Shown: positions 1-5,497 of the stretch, piece after piece
Position numbering within the stretch: position 1 is the first letter of the stretch
Layout of the letters: every line of letters starts with the position of its first letter
Source of the DNA: Bacteroidota bacterium
Lineage (GTDB): Bacteria > Bacteroidota > Bacteroidia > Bacteroidales > Prolixibacteraceae
NCBI GenBank assembly: GCA_030691295.1
Contig: JAUYEQ010000013.1
Span: 1-9,320, forward strand
Direction: 5' to 3'
DNA length: 9,320 nucleotides
Translations under genes and position numbers: made by a program
Notes under the pieces: generated by a model
Told to the model about the DNA's origin: nothing
Databases searched by the model: none
The model's input: the letters and a program-made list of their open reading frames with translations, nothing else

Positions 1-1733
1 GTATGACCCTCCAATTCAATGTAAAGGGATTTATTGGTGATAAGAAAATCAATCAAACGCTTAAGTTCAATCTTCGATTCAGGCAGTAATTCATAGGAGC
101 CGGTGTTAAAAAATACATTCCGAAGAACGACAGAACCCCCAATTTCTATCTTTTTAAGCTTAATTTCAAGAATATACGGATCAATAAATTCCATTTTTTC
201 CTTCAATTGAAAGTTCTCCGAGAAAAACAAATACCCATCAGCTGAAACATTGAAAGCATATTCTTTGCCAAGCGGCAGGCACATCAGAAACTCGCCCTTT
301 TCCCAACACGACTCACCATTTATTACCGATTTAGCATTTCCAAGATCAACCAGTTCCACCTTAGCGCAAATTGGCAGCCCGGAATCGCTGTCGGTAATTT
401 TGCCTTTGATGTATGATACCGGCGTTGGACGGGCTTCTTTGTGCAATTGAAAAGAATAAATATCCATTCCCATTGAACCTGGCCTATCTGATGAATAATA
501 GGCATTTTTACCTGCCGCATCAACCACCAATCCCTGTTCATCTTTGTGCGAATTGATTGGGAAGCCAATGTTGTGTGGCTTGCTCCAAACTGAATCATTT
601 TTCAAACGACTGTAAAAAATATCATAACCACCCAATCCCTGCCAGTAATCAGATGCAAAATACAAGGTTTTGCCGTCGGAATGGATGAATGGGGACATTT
701 CATTTCCCGGTGTATTGATAGAATCGCCCAGATTGAATGCATAGCCCCAAACAGGCATTCCCACTGCAGAGAACCCCAATAAATTACATTTCCATATATC
801 CATCCCACCTTTTCCACCTTTCCGGCTACTCACAAAATAAAGTGATTCGCCATTGGCTGAGATGGAAGGTTGTGATTCCCAGGCTGAAGTGTTTACAGGT
901 TCTCCTGCATTTTGAGGAACCGACCATACACCACCTTTATTTCTGGAAAAATAGATATCACAACTCCCAAAGCCATCGTTTCGGGTACATGCCGTAAAAA
1001 ACAATAAGTTGCCATCTGTTGAAACAGACTGAGCTCCTTCATTGTAAATTGTATTGATAGATGTGAGCGGTTCACTTTTCTGCCACTGATTGTCAACCAA
1101 TTGAGAAGTATAGAAATCTTCCTGAGCCTTGGTTCTACTTTCTGCATTTGGCGAATTTGCTCCCACAAGCCTTGTAAAAATGAGTGTTTTACCATCAACA
1201 GTAATACTTGGCCAATATTCATCATCTTCAGAATTGATATTTGGCCCCAGATTAACGGATACAAATGGAACTGGCACGTTTAATAATTTGACAGCGCCGC
1301 CACATTTTTCAATATTCTGCTTGGCTTTGTCTGCAAATTTTCCTTTATCTCCATCAATTTTAAGGTAATTTTTAAACGAATTTACTGCCTTCTGATAAAA
1401 TCCAGACCGGTAATAAGCATTTCCAAGTGTAAAATACAATTTTGGAAATTTGGAGGTGTTTATTTGAATGGCAGTTTCCAGCGATTTAATTTGTAAATAA
1501 ACGGAATCCAATCCCTGATAAATATCTGATTTAAAAAGATATAGTTCCAAAAATTCAGAATCCAGTTCAATTGCTTCGTCTAGAAGGGAAAGGGATTTAC
1601 TGGTCAAATTACTTCCGTATGCAATTTTGGCCTGTTCAAAAAGTTTGATCGCTTTTTTATTTTCAGTGGAATAACTTTGTCCAAAAGTATATCCCAAAAA
1701 TGACATCAGAATAATCGTTAAAAAAGTTCTCAT
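1..1733 (-). CDS. OmpA-family envelope protein with TPR, PD40 propeller and CarboxypepD_reg domains (3' end cut off)
   Basis: My translation of the minus strand from the ATG at 1733 stays open for 577 codons to the left edge. Residues 1-19 are a signal peptide (FLTIILMSFLGYTFGQ) with no lipobox cysteine. Residues about 22-145 look like TPR helices (for example LGNAYYRSGFYQKAVNSFKNY). Five PD40-type blades follow at about 175-430, with repeated motifs such as SITVDGKTLIFTR, SISANGESLYFVSSR, HSDGKTLYFASD and GGYDIFYSR. A carboxypeptidase-regulatory-like beta-sandwich lies at about 440-525 (YIKGKITDSDSGLPI). An OmpA C-terminal peptidoglycan-binding domain begins at about 535 (VFFNTGSYELLPES, then IELEGH at the edge). 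Family length suggests roughly 80-90 residues are missing. This domain order is that of PorE (PG1058), a type IX secretion accessory protein, but Bacteroidota carry many paralogues and PorE is a lipoprotein, so a T9SS role is only possible. It probably links outer membrane and peptidoglycan from the periplasm. Confidence 0.9.
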   Translation of the reverse strand, partial: MRTFLTIILMSFLGYTFGQSYSTENKKAIKLFEQAKIAYGSNLTSKSLSLLDEAIELDSEFLELYLFKSDIYQGLDSVYLQIKSLETAIQINTSKFPKLYFTLGNAYYRSGFYQKAVNSFKNYLKIDGDKGKFADKAKQNIEKCGGAVKLLNVPVPFVSVNLGPNINSEDDEYWPSITVDGKTLIFTRLVGANSPNAESRTKAQEDFYTSQLVDNQWQKSEPLTSINTIYNEGAQSVSTDGNLLFFTACTRNDGFGSCDIYFSRNKGGVWSVPQNAGEPVNTSAWESQPSISANGESLYFVSSRKGGKGGMDIWKCNLLGFSAVGMPVWGYAFNLGDSINTPGNEMSPFIHSDGKTLYFASDYWQGLGGYDIFYSRLKNDSVWSKPHNIGFPINSHKDEQGLVVDAAGKNAYYSSDRPGSMGMDIYSFQLHKEARPTPVSYIKGKITDSDSGLPICAKVELVDLGNAKSVINGESCWEKGEFLMCLPLGKEYAFNVSADGYLFFSENFQLKEKMEFIDPYILEIKLKKIEIGGSVVLRNVFFNTGSYELLPESKIELKRLIDFLITNKSLYIELEGH

Positions 1734-1737
1734 TACA

Positions 1738-1754
1738 GTTTTATTGAATAAAAC
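1738..1754. repeat. Perfect 8-1-8 inverted repeat in the leader of the OmpA-family gene
   Basis: GTTTTATT, a single G, then AATAAAAC form a perfect inverted repeat lying 4 bp before the start codon of the OmpA-family gene. It touches the candidate -7 element at 1754-1761. It could be an operator or a small leader hairpin, but in DNA this AT-rich an 8 bp match can arise by chance. Confidence 0.35.
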
Positions 1755-1761
1755 GAATGTA
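1754..1761 (-). promoter_or_regulatory. Candidate Bacteroidota -7 element for the OmpA-family gene
   Basis: The minus strand reads TACATTCG here, one mismatch from the TAnnTTTG consensus of the Bacteroidota primary sigma factor. It ends 20 nt before the ATG at 1733, a spacing similar to the other candidates in this window. I see no good -33 TTG at the expected distance, so this is tentative. Confidence 0.3.
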
Positions 1762-1875
1762 AGGTTAATTTATTGGGTATAACTAATTCAGGAAACTTTT
1801 AATTCTTTTTATCGTATTTGAAAATATAAAATTTCAGAATAAACCATAATAAACACATTATCAGTAACTACTAAA

Positions 1876-1918
1876 AAATAAATATTTTTTTTAACAAAGA
1901 AATTTGGAATATTTATTT
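1876..1918. repeat. AT-only inverted repeat, 11 bp arms, 21 nt spacer
   Basis: AAATAAATATT at 1876-1886 is exactly complementary to AATATTTATTT at 1908-1918. It lies in the spacer between the divergent OmpA-family and small-protein genes and spans the possible -33 element at 1903-1906. The arms are pure A/T in an extremely AT-rich stretch, so chance is a real explanation. Apart from this repeat and the weak promoter candidates I see nothing in 1734-2001. Confidence 0.3.
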
Positions 1919-1935
1919 ATTTTTTCATAGTTTAA
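1903..1935 (+). promoter_or_regulatory. Candidate promoter for the small charged-protein gene
   Basis: TTTG at 1903-1906 is followed after 21 nt by TAGTTTAA at 1928-1935. This fits the Bacteroidota layout of a -33 TTTG and a -7 TAnnTTTG, although the last two bases of the -7 box mismatch. It would give a leader of about 60 nt before the ATG at 2002. Confidence 0.3.
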
Positions 1936-2001
1936 CAATCAAATATTAACCCTTTTATTAATTTTTAAAATCTTAACTATCAAACATTTAGATTTTTTGC
2001 A

Positions 2002-2199
2002 ATGAAAACAAACAAGAATCTGAAAATTACAAAGAAAGGTGGAATACCTTTAAAAACAGACGGTGATGTGATTAAGGCACCTAAATTACAGAAAGACAAG
2101 AGCTCAAAAAGAAGATTATCTATTTATGACGATTTTTCGGATGAAAATCTTGATAACCTTAAAATGGATTTTGACGAAGATGACCTGGATTATGCCTAA
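2002..2199 (+). CDS. Small charge-segregated hypothetical protein, 65 aa
   Basis: I do not recognise this protein. It starts with ATG, ends in TAA and is followed about 60 nt later by a convincing intrinsic terminator, which supports a real gene. Residues 1-40 are strongly basic (13 Lys/Arg against 3 Asp/Glu) with a Lys-Gly-Gly stretch (KITKKGG) and a basic patch (KDKSSKRR). Residues 43-63 are strongly acidic (11 Asp/Glu against 1 Lys), ending DFDEDDLDYA. There is no signal peptide, membrane segment or cysteine, so it is probably cytosolic and largely disordered. A basic half with an acidic tail could suit nucleic-acid or ribosome binding, or a chaperone-like partner, but that is a guess. It is divergent from the OmpA-family gene and separated by its terminator from the toxin-antitoxin pair, so it looks monocistronic. 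No Shine-Dalgarno sequence is visible, as is usual in this phylum. Confidence 0.7.
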   Translation: MKTNKNLKITKKGGIPLKTDGDVIKAPKLQKDKSSKRRLSIYDDFSDENLDNLKMDFDEDDLDYA

Positions 2200-2257
2200 A
2201 ACAAATAATTAAGATATATAAATGCTTCCCCAGGGGCTGACATTTAAGAATATAAAG

Positions 2258-2285
2258 AAAAAGACCGGTTTATCTGGTCTTTTTT
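2258..2285 (+). terminator. Intrinsic terminator after the small charged-protein gene
   Basis: AAAAAGACC at 2258-2266 pairs with GGTCTTTTT at 2276-2284. The stem can be extended inward by a G-T wobble and one G-C pair, leaving a 5 nt loop (TTTAT). A run of T completes the right side, and the A run on the left means it could also work in the other direction. It separates the small gene from the toxin-antitoxin operon. Confidence 0.8.
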
Positions 2286-2303
2286 CATTCTAATGTGTTC
2301 TAT

Positions 2304-2316
2304 CCTTCTTCGAAGG
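2304..2316. repeat. Short inverted repeat upstream of higBA, possible operator
   Basis: CCTTC and GAAGG flank a TTC spacer, and within them CTTCGAAG (2308-2315) is a perfect 8 bp palindrome. A second TCGAA follows 10 bp later (2320-2324). HigA antitoxins usually bind palindromes near their own promoter, but this site is about 70 bp upstream of the candidate -7 element, so an operator role is weakly supported. Confidence 0.25.
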
Positions 2317-2383
2317 TGGTCGAAACAAAAAACGAAAGAATTGGTGAAACAAAAGAACAAAAAACATCGACTTCCCAATTTGG

Positions 2384-2391
2384 TAAGTTTG
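2384..2391 (+). promoter_or_regulatory. Candidate -7 element of the higBA promoter
   Basis: TAAGTTTG is a perfect match to the Bacteroidota TAnnTTTG -7 consensus and ends 23 nt before the higB ATG at 2415. A matching -33 TTG was not found at the usual spacing. The position supports transcription starting inside the apparent open frame upstream, and so supports the ATG at 2415 as the higB start. Confidence 0.45.
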
Positions 2392-2414
2392 ATTACTTAT
2401 TGTATTTTTACGCC

Positions 2415-2714
2415 ATGAGAATAATAGCATTCAGAACATTAAGAGAATTCTGGGAAAAACCTGAATATTCAGATTCAGAGATCTCACTACGATCTTGGTA
2501 TCATGATGCAAAAAAATCTAATTGGAAGAACTCTAATGAACTTAAACAACAATACAAAAATGCCAGCATCGTCGGCGAAGGCCGGGTGGTGTTTAATATT
2601 AAAGGAAATAAATACCGGCTTGTTGTTTCAATAGATTATGAATTTCAGGTCATATTTGTTCGGTTTATTGGAACACATTTGCAGTATGATAAAATTGATG
2701 CTAAAACGATTTGA
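2415..2714 (+). CDS. higB: HigB-family type II toxin, mRNA interferase
   Basis: The 99-residue product matches the HigB_toxin family in length and in its recognisable blocks: N-terminal MRIIAFRTLREFWEK, the central GRVVFNIKGNKYRLVV (residues 56-71), and C-terminal RFIGTHLQYDKIDAKTI (83-99). Family members are small RelE-fold ribosome-dependent endoribonucleases that cut mRNA during translation and slow growth when not neutralised. The open frame continues upstream to a GTG at 2295, but the homologous part begins exactly at the ATG at 2415, and a -7 promoter element lies between, so I chose 2415. The gene is followed after 2 nt by the HigA antitoxin gene. Toxin-before-antitoxin order is the usual hig arrangement. 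Nothing in the sequence suggests inactivation: the frame is intact and the conserved GTH...YDKID segment is present. The assignment rests on recognised family sequence; activity is inferred. Confidence 0.92.
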   Translation: MRIIAFRTLREFWEKPEYSDSEISLRSWYHDAKKSNWKNSNELKQQYKNASIVGEGRVVFNIKGNKYRLVVSIDYEFQVIFVRFIGTHLQYDKIDAKTI

Positions 2715-2716
2715 TT

Positions 2717-3067
2717 ATGGACATAAGACCAATAAAAACAGAGGATGATTATACTGAGGCAATTCGTCGGATTGAAATGCTTTGGGGAGCAAAGAAAGAT
2801 ACGCCGGAAGGTGATGAACTTGATTTATTATGCACCTTGGTTGAATCGTACGAAATGACTCATTACCCCATTGCACCCCCAGACCCTATTGATGCCATTT
2901 TGTTTCGGATGGAACAAATGGGAATGACAAAAACAGATATGGCAAAGTATTTAGGCAGTCAAAGCCGGGTTAGTGAAGTGCTGGGCAGGAAAAGACCGTT
3001 GACACTTAAAATGGTAAAGTCTTTATACAAAGGATTGAAGATCCCTGCTGAAATTCTATTAACCTGA
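2717..3067 (+). CDS. higA: HigA-family antitoxin with XRE-type helix-turn-helix
   Basis: The 116-residue product has the standard layout of HigA partners of this HigB family. The N-terminal half (residues 1-58) holds IRPIKTEDDYTEAIRRIE, then GTPEGDEL-like DTPEGDELDLL and the loop HYPIAPPDP. The C-terminal half (about 60-116) is an XRE helix-turn-helix: RMEQMGMTKTDMAKYLG, SQSRVSEVLGRKRPL and a LKIPAEILL tail. It is expected to bind and neutralise HigB and to repress the shared promoter. I chose the ATG at 2717, 2 nt after the toxin stop; a TTG at 2711 would overlap that stop by 4 nt and add only two residues. Such tight spacing implies translational coupling. A weak hairpin follows at 3073-3101, and the next gene is convergent. 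Confidence 0.92.
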   Translation: MDIRPIKTEDDYTEAIRRIEMLWGAKKDTPEGDELDLLCTLVESYEMTHYPIAPPDPIDAILFRMEQMGMTKTDMAKYLGSQSRVSEVLGRKRPLTLKMVKSLYKGLKIPAEILLT

Positions 3068-3072
3068 CTTTC

Positions 3073-3101
3073 CTCTTTGCTATATTCAACTGTTCAAAGA
3101 G
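3073..3101. terminator. Weak hairpin between convergent higA and the DUF4251 gene
   Basis: CTCTTTG at 3073-3079 is exactly complementary to CAAAGAG at 3095-3101, with a 15 nt loop. It starts 6 nt after the higA stop and sits between converging genes. There is no T tract on either side, so as a terminator it is weak. Confidence 0.3.
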
Positions 3102-3138
3102 TAATAGATCTGCAAAACAGGGCAGCGGCATGTTCGTT

Positions 3139-3627
3139 TCATTTCATCTTTCCTATAACTCCGTAATAACTAATCTGCTGCCTGTTACGGAATGTAATCC
3201 TCAAATCAGCATATCCGCTCAAACCCGTAGTTAAATATATTAAATACGAATCATTGTTGTCAGCCACTTCTGCTGAAATGGTATATATCCTTTTCTTTTC
3301 ATTCCATACCTTTTCAACTTTTTCGGCAGTAATGTCAAATTTTACCCCATCACTTCCGCCGTAGGGTACTGAATAAGCCCTTCCGTAGTATGGTAAATAG
3401 GCTGTCAGTTTCAGGCTGTCAAAAACCAGGTCATAAGTCGCGCCCAGATTATTGAAATTACCAAGCGATGATTTGGCCGAACTTGCAGCAAAACGGAAAC
3501 GTCCTGATTCAATCAGCTCAAACGTTTCCTTTTCCTTTTGCAACCTGCGTTCTTTCCGGTCATTTGGCTGAAATCCGCTAAAAACCAGAAATAAAGTTAT
3601 CATGACAAACATTCCTATCTTATTCAT
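3139..3627 (-). CDS. DUF4251 domain-containing exported protein
   Basis: The 162-residue product begins with a signal peptide (MNKIGMFVMITLFLVFSGF) without a lipobox cysteine, so it is probably periplasmic or outer-membrane associated. A short charged helix follows (residues 22-41, rich in Lys/Glu/Arg). The body carries the features I associate with DUF4251, a Bacteroidota family of unknown function: SSYDL-like GATYDLVFD, the signature YLPYYGRAYSVPYGGSDGVKFD (about 77-98) and a C-terminal strand pair ending NRQQISYYGVIG. The length fits the family. It is the last of four leftward genes, 79 nt after the dehydrogenase gene, so it may have its own promoter; TAAATTTA at 3641-3648 is a poor -7 candidate very close to the start. 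It converges on higA. Its biological role is not known. Confidence 0.8.
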   Translation of the reverse strand: MNKIGMFVMITLFLVFSGFQPNDRKERRLQKEKETFELIESGRFRFAASSAKSSLGNFNNLGATYDLVFDSLKLTAYLPYYGRAYSVPYGGSDGVKFDITAEKVEKVWNEKKRIYTISAEVADNNDSYLIYLTTGLSGYADLRITFRNRQQISYYGVIGKMK

Positions 3628-3706
3628 AATTGCTGAATTTTAAATTTAACGATCTGTCTTTCAGTATTTATAACGAATAAAAAACACGGAAGTTTCCTCA
3701 AATATT

Positions 3707-4660
3707 TTATTTCACAACATTTTGCAGGTTTCCCGAAATAAAACCATTCAGGTTTTCAATGGTAATATTCATCAATCGCTGACGTGCTTCAATGGTGGCC
3801 CAGGCAATGTGCGGGGTGATAAGACAGTTTCGGGCAGAAAGCAGTGGATTATCCGGTTTTGGAGGCTCTGTGGAAAGCACATCCAGACAAGCTGTAGCTA
3901 TAATTCCTGAATTCAGGGCAATGGCCAGATCAGTTTCATTTACCAACCCTCCCCTGCCCGTATTTATTAAAATGGCAGATTGTTTCATTTTCCGGAGCAA
4001 TTGTTCATTGACAAATTCCACATTTTCTGGAGTTAACGGACAATTAATGCTCACCACATCACTTTCAGAAAAAATATCATTCAGCGTTGTTTGGATTATT
4101 TCAGCAGGAGCATCAGTGATTTTTGACCGGTTGTGGAAAATCACTTTCATTCCGAAAGCCGATCCAATTTGGGCAACTTTTCTCCCAATTCTGCCAAAAC
4201 CAACGATTCCGAGCGTTTTGCCAGCCAGTTCCATTTGCGGGGTTTTCCAGTACGAAAAATCAGGATTGCCAGCCCAGTCTCCGGAACGGACAGATGCAGC
4301 ATGCATTTCGACACGGTTGGCGACATTCAGGACATGCGCGAAAACAAGTTGCGCTACCGAATCTGTGCTGTATGCCGGAATATTGGTAACCACAATCCCT
4401 TTGCGGTTGGCTTCCTGAACATCCACCACATTGTATCCGGTGGCAGTTACTCCAATGTATCGCAAAGCCGGAAGCCGATCGATCAGTTGTTCATCGATGA
4501 CAGCTTTGTTGGTTATTACAACTTCTGCATCTTTGATTTTGTCGAATATTTCATCAGGTTTTGTGCGGTCATAAATGCGGCACTCGCCCAGTATATTTAA
4601 ACCTTCCCACGACAGGTCGCCCGGATTCAGGGCAAAACCGTCCAATACAACTATTTGCAT
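3707..4660 (-). CDS. D-2-hydroxyacid dehydrogenase (glycerate dehydrogenase/hydroxypyruvate reductase-like)
   Basis: This 317-residue cytosolic enzyme belongs to the D-isomer-specific 2-hydroxyacid dehydrogenases, which interconvert 2-oxoacids and D-2-hydroxyacids with NAD(P)H. The substrate-binding domain is made of residues 1-about 100 and the C-terminus; the Rossmann domain is about 101-285. The dinucleotide motif is GFGRIG (G154, G156, G159). The catalytic triad is visible as Arg236 (NTGRGGLVNE), Glu265 (LSTEPP) and His284 (TPHIAW). At the end of the second Rossmann strand, where NAD-specific enzymes have Asp, it has Asn177-Arg178 (IFHNRSK), which favours NADP(H) by family rules. The closest general match is glycerate dehydrogenase/hydroxypyruvate reductase, but the exact substrate cannot be read from sequence. 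It starts 12 nt after the DUF4249 gene and is probably cotranscribed with it, although no functional link to the uptake pair is evident. Confidence 0.9.
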   Translation of the reverse strand: MQIVVLDGFALNPGDLSWEGLNILGECRIYDRTKPDEIFDKIKDAEVVITNKAVIDEQLIDRLPALRYIGVTATGYNVVDVQEANRKGIVVTNIPAYSTDSVAQLVFAHVLNVANRVEMHAASVRSGDWAGNPDFSYWKTPQMELAGKTLGIVGFGRIGRKVAQIGSAFGMKVIFHNRSKITDAPAEIIQTTLNDIFSESDVVSINCPLTPENVEFVNEQLLRKMKQSAILINTGRGGLVNETDLAIALNSGIIATACLDVLSTEPPKPDNPLLSARNCLITPHIAWATIEARQRLMNITIENLNGFISGNLQNVVK

Positions 4661-4672
4661 AAAAATTGATTT

Positions 4673-5494
4673 TTATTTCTTTAAATATTCCTTGACAATC
4701 ACCGTTTTTCGATCGAACGTATAGGCAGAGAAATACCCGAGTGCACCATTGTTAAAATTACTGATTGGGTTGGTTGGTGATGCAGATTGCTGCATGGTAT
4801 TGCCTGAGATATTTTCAAGCGTTAAAAAATAATTGTAGGCAGCTTTATCAATTGATTGCAATTCAACGGTTAAAGTATCGGTTTCCTGAAATACCTTTGA
4901 ACGCTGACCCAAGCCGATGTCCTTCCCATTGAAAAGCTGATCAGAATAAAGTGTGATTTCTCCCAGATCGTCAGTAGGCTGACTATTTACATAGTACTTA
5001 ATCCTATAATAATTTTCCTTACTAAAAGGATCCCGGATATAGGTACTGACTTTATAGCCACTGTCAAAAAAACCAAAACCGTCGAAATATGAAAAACTCA
5101 GGTCGGCAATCGTTACGACCTCATTCATAAAAGATCGTGCAGAATAGGTAACACCATCATATTCAACATCAGCAATATACCAAAAGCCGGGAGACGCTTG
5201 TGTGCCTTTTAGCTGATATACTCCGGGCTCGGTTTCTTCAAAATATTTTGATTTTCCTTTTTCGGCTCTTATACTTACAATTGCCCCGGAAACCGGATTC
5301 TTAGTTTTTGTTCCGAAATAGGGTGATGTTTTTGAAACAAGTACAGTAAAAGGCAACTTATTATTGGTCATTGTTGCTTCAATTACTATGGCTTCATTTG
5401 CTCCTGACAAGTCAACATCAATTACTTTTTCGCAGGAAGAAAAAGCAAACAAAATAAAAAAAAGGCCTGATATGTATAAAATCCGATTCTTCAA
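4673..5494 (-). CDS. DUF4249 family outer-membrane lipoprotein with TTG start
   Basis: The 273-residue product has a lipoprotein signal peptide with lipobox FSSC and lipidated Cys21, followed by EKVIDVDLSGANEAIVIEA, a typical start of DUF4249. The rest is a beta-rich domain (for example PVSGAIVSIRA, ETEPGVYQLKG, FWYIADVEYDG, ENYYRIKYYV). DUF4249 genes commonly sit next to short TonB-dependent receptors in Bacteroidota, as here, so it probably acts as the receptor's surface lipoprotein partner; the ligand is unknown. The start codon is TTG at 5494-5492. It must be close to right: an in-frame TAA lies only one codon upstream, and starting at any later Met would remove the signal peptide. The receptor stop, one AAA codon and this TTG are all in one frame, which suggests termination-reinitiation coupling. 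The dehydrogenase gene follows after 12 nt. Confidence 0.88.
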   Translation of the reverse strand: MKNRILYISGLFFILFAFSSCEKVIDVDLSGANEAIVIEATMTNNKLPFTVLVSKTSPYFGTKTKNPVSGAIVSIRAEKGKSKYFEETEPGVYQLKGTQASPGFWYIADVEYDGVTYSARSFMNEVVTIADLSFSYFDGFGFFDSGYKVSTYIRDPFSKENYYRIKYYVNSQPTDDLGEITLYSDQLFNGKDIGLGQRSKVFQETDTLTVELQSIDKAAYNYFLTLENISGNTMQQSASPTNPISNFNNGALGYFSAYTFDRKTVIVKEYLKK

Positions 5495-5497
5495 TTT

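Noticed and set aside
323..1368. Several 60-123 codon frames on both strands inside the OmpA-family gene
   Set aside because: The continuous 577-codon frame with coherent TPR, PD40 and OmpA domains explains the whole region; the shorter frames are shadows.
2230..2235. CCCC-A-GGGG mini-palindrome near 2228-2236 as a small RNA or riboswitch element
   Set aside because: There is no room for a loop and no further conserved structure could be recognised in the surrounding 50 nt.
2295..2414. Upstream extension of the toxin frame to a GTG at 2295, giving 40 extra residues
   Set aside because: HigB homology begins at MRIIA, encoded from the ATG at 2415; the extension has no family similarity and contains a perfect -7 promoter element.
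3660..3706. Possible terminator in the gap after the dehydrogenase (GGAAACTTCC followed by a T run on the minus strand)
   Set aside because: The stem would be only 3-4 bp with a tiny loop, too weak to call.
3792..4418. 208-codon open frame on the plus strand, antisense to the dehydrogenase
   Set aside because: It lies wholly opposite a gene with intact catalytic motifs, its product has no recognisable domain, and other nested antisense frames occur there, as expected from codon bias.
4661..4674. AAAAAT-TG-ATTTTT inverted repeat between the lipoprotein and dehydrogenase genes
   Set aside because: The loop is 2 nt and the arms are pure A/T; it is more likely compositional, and a terminator there would contradict the tight gene packing.
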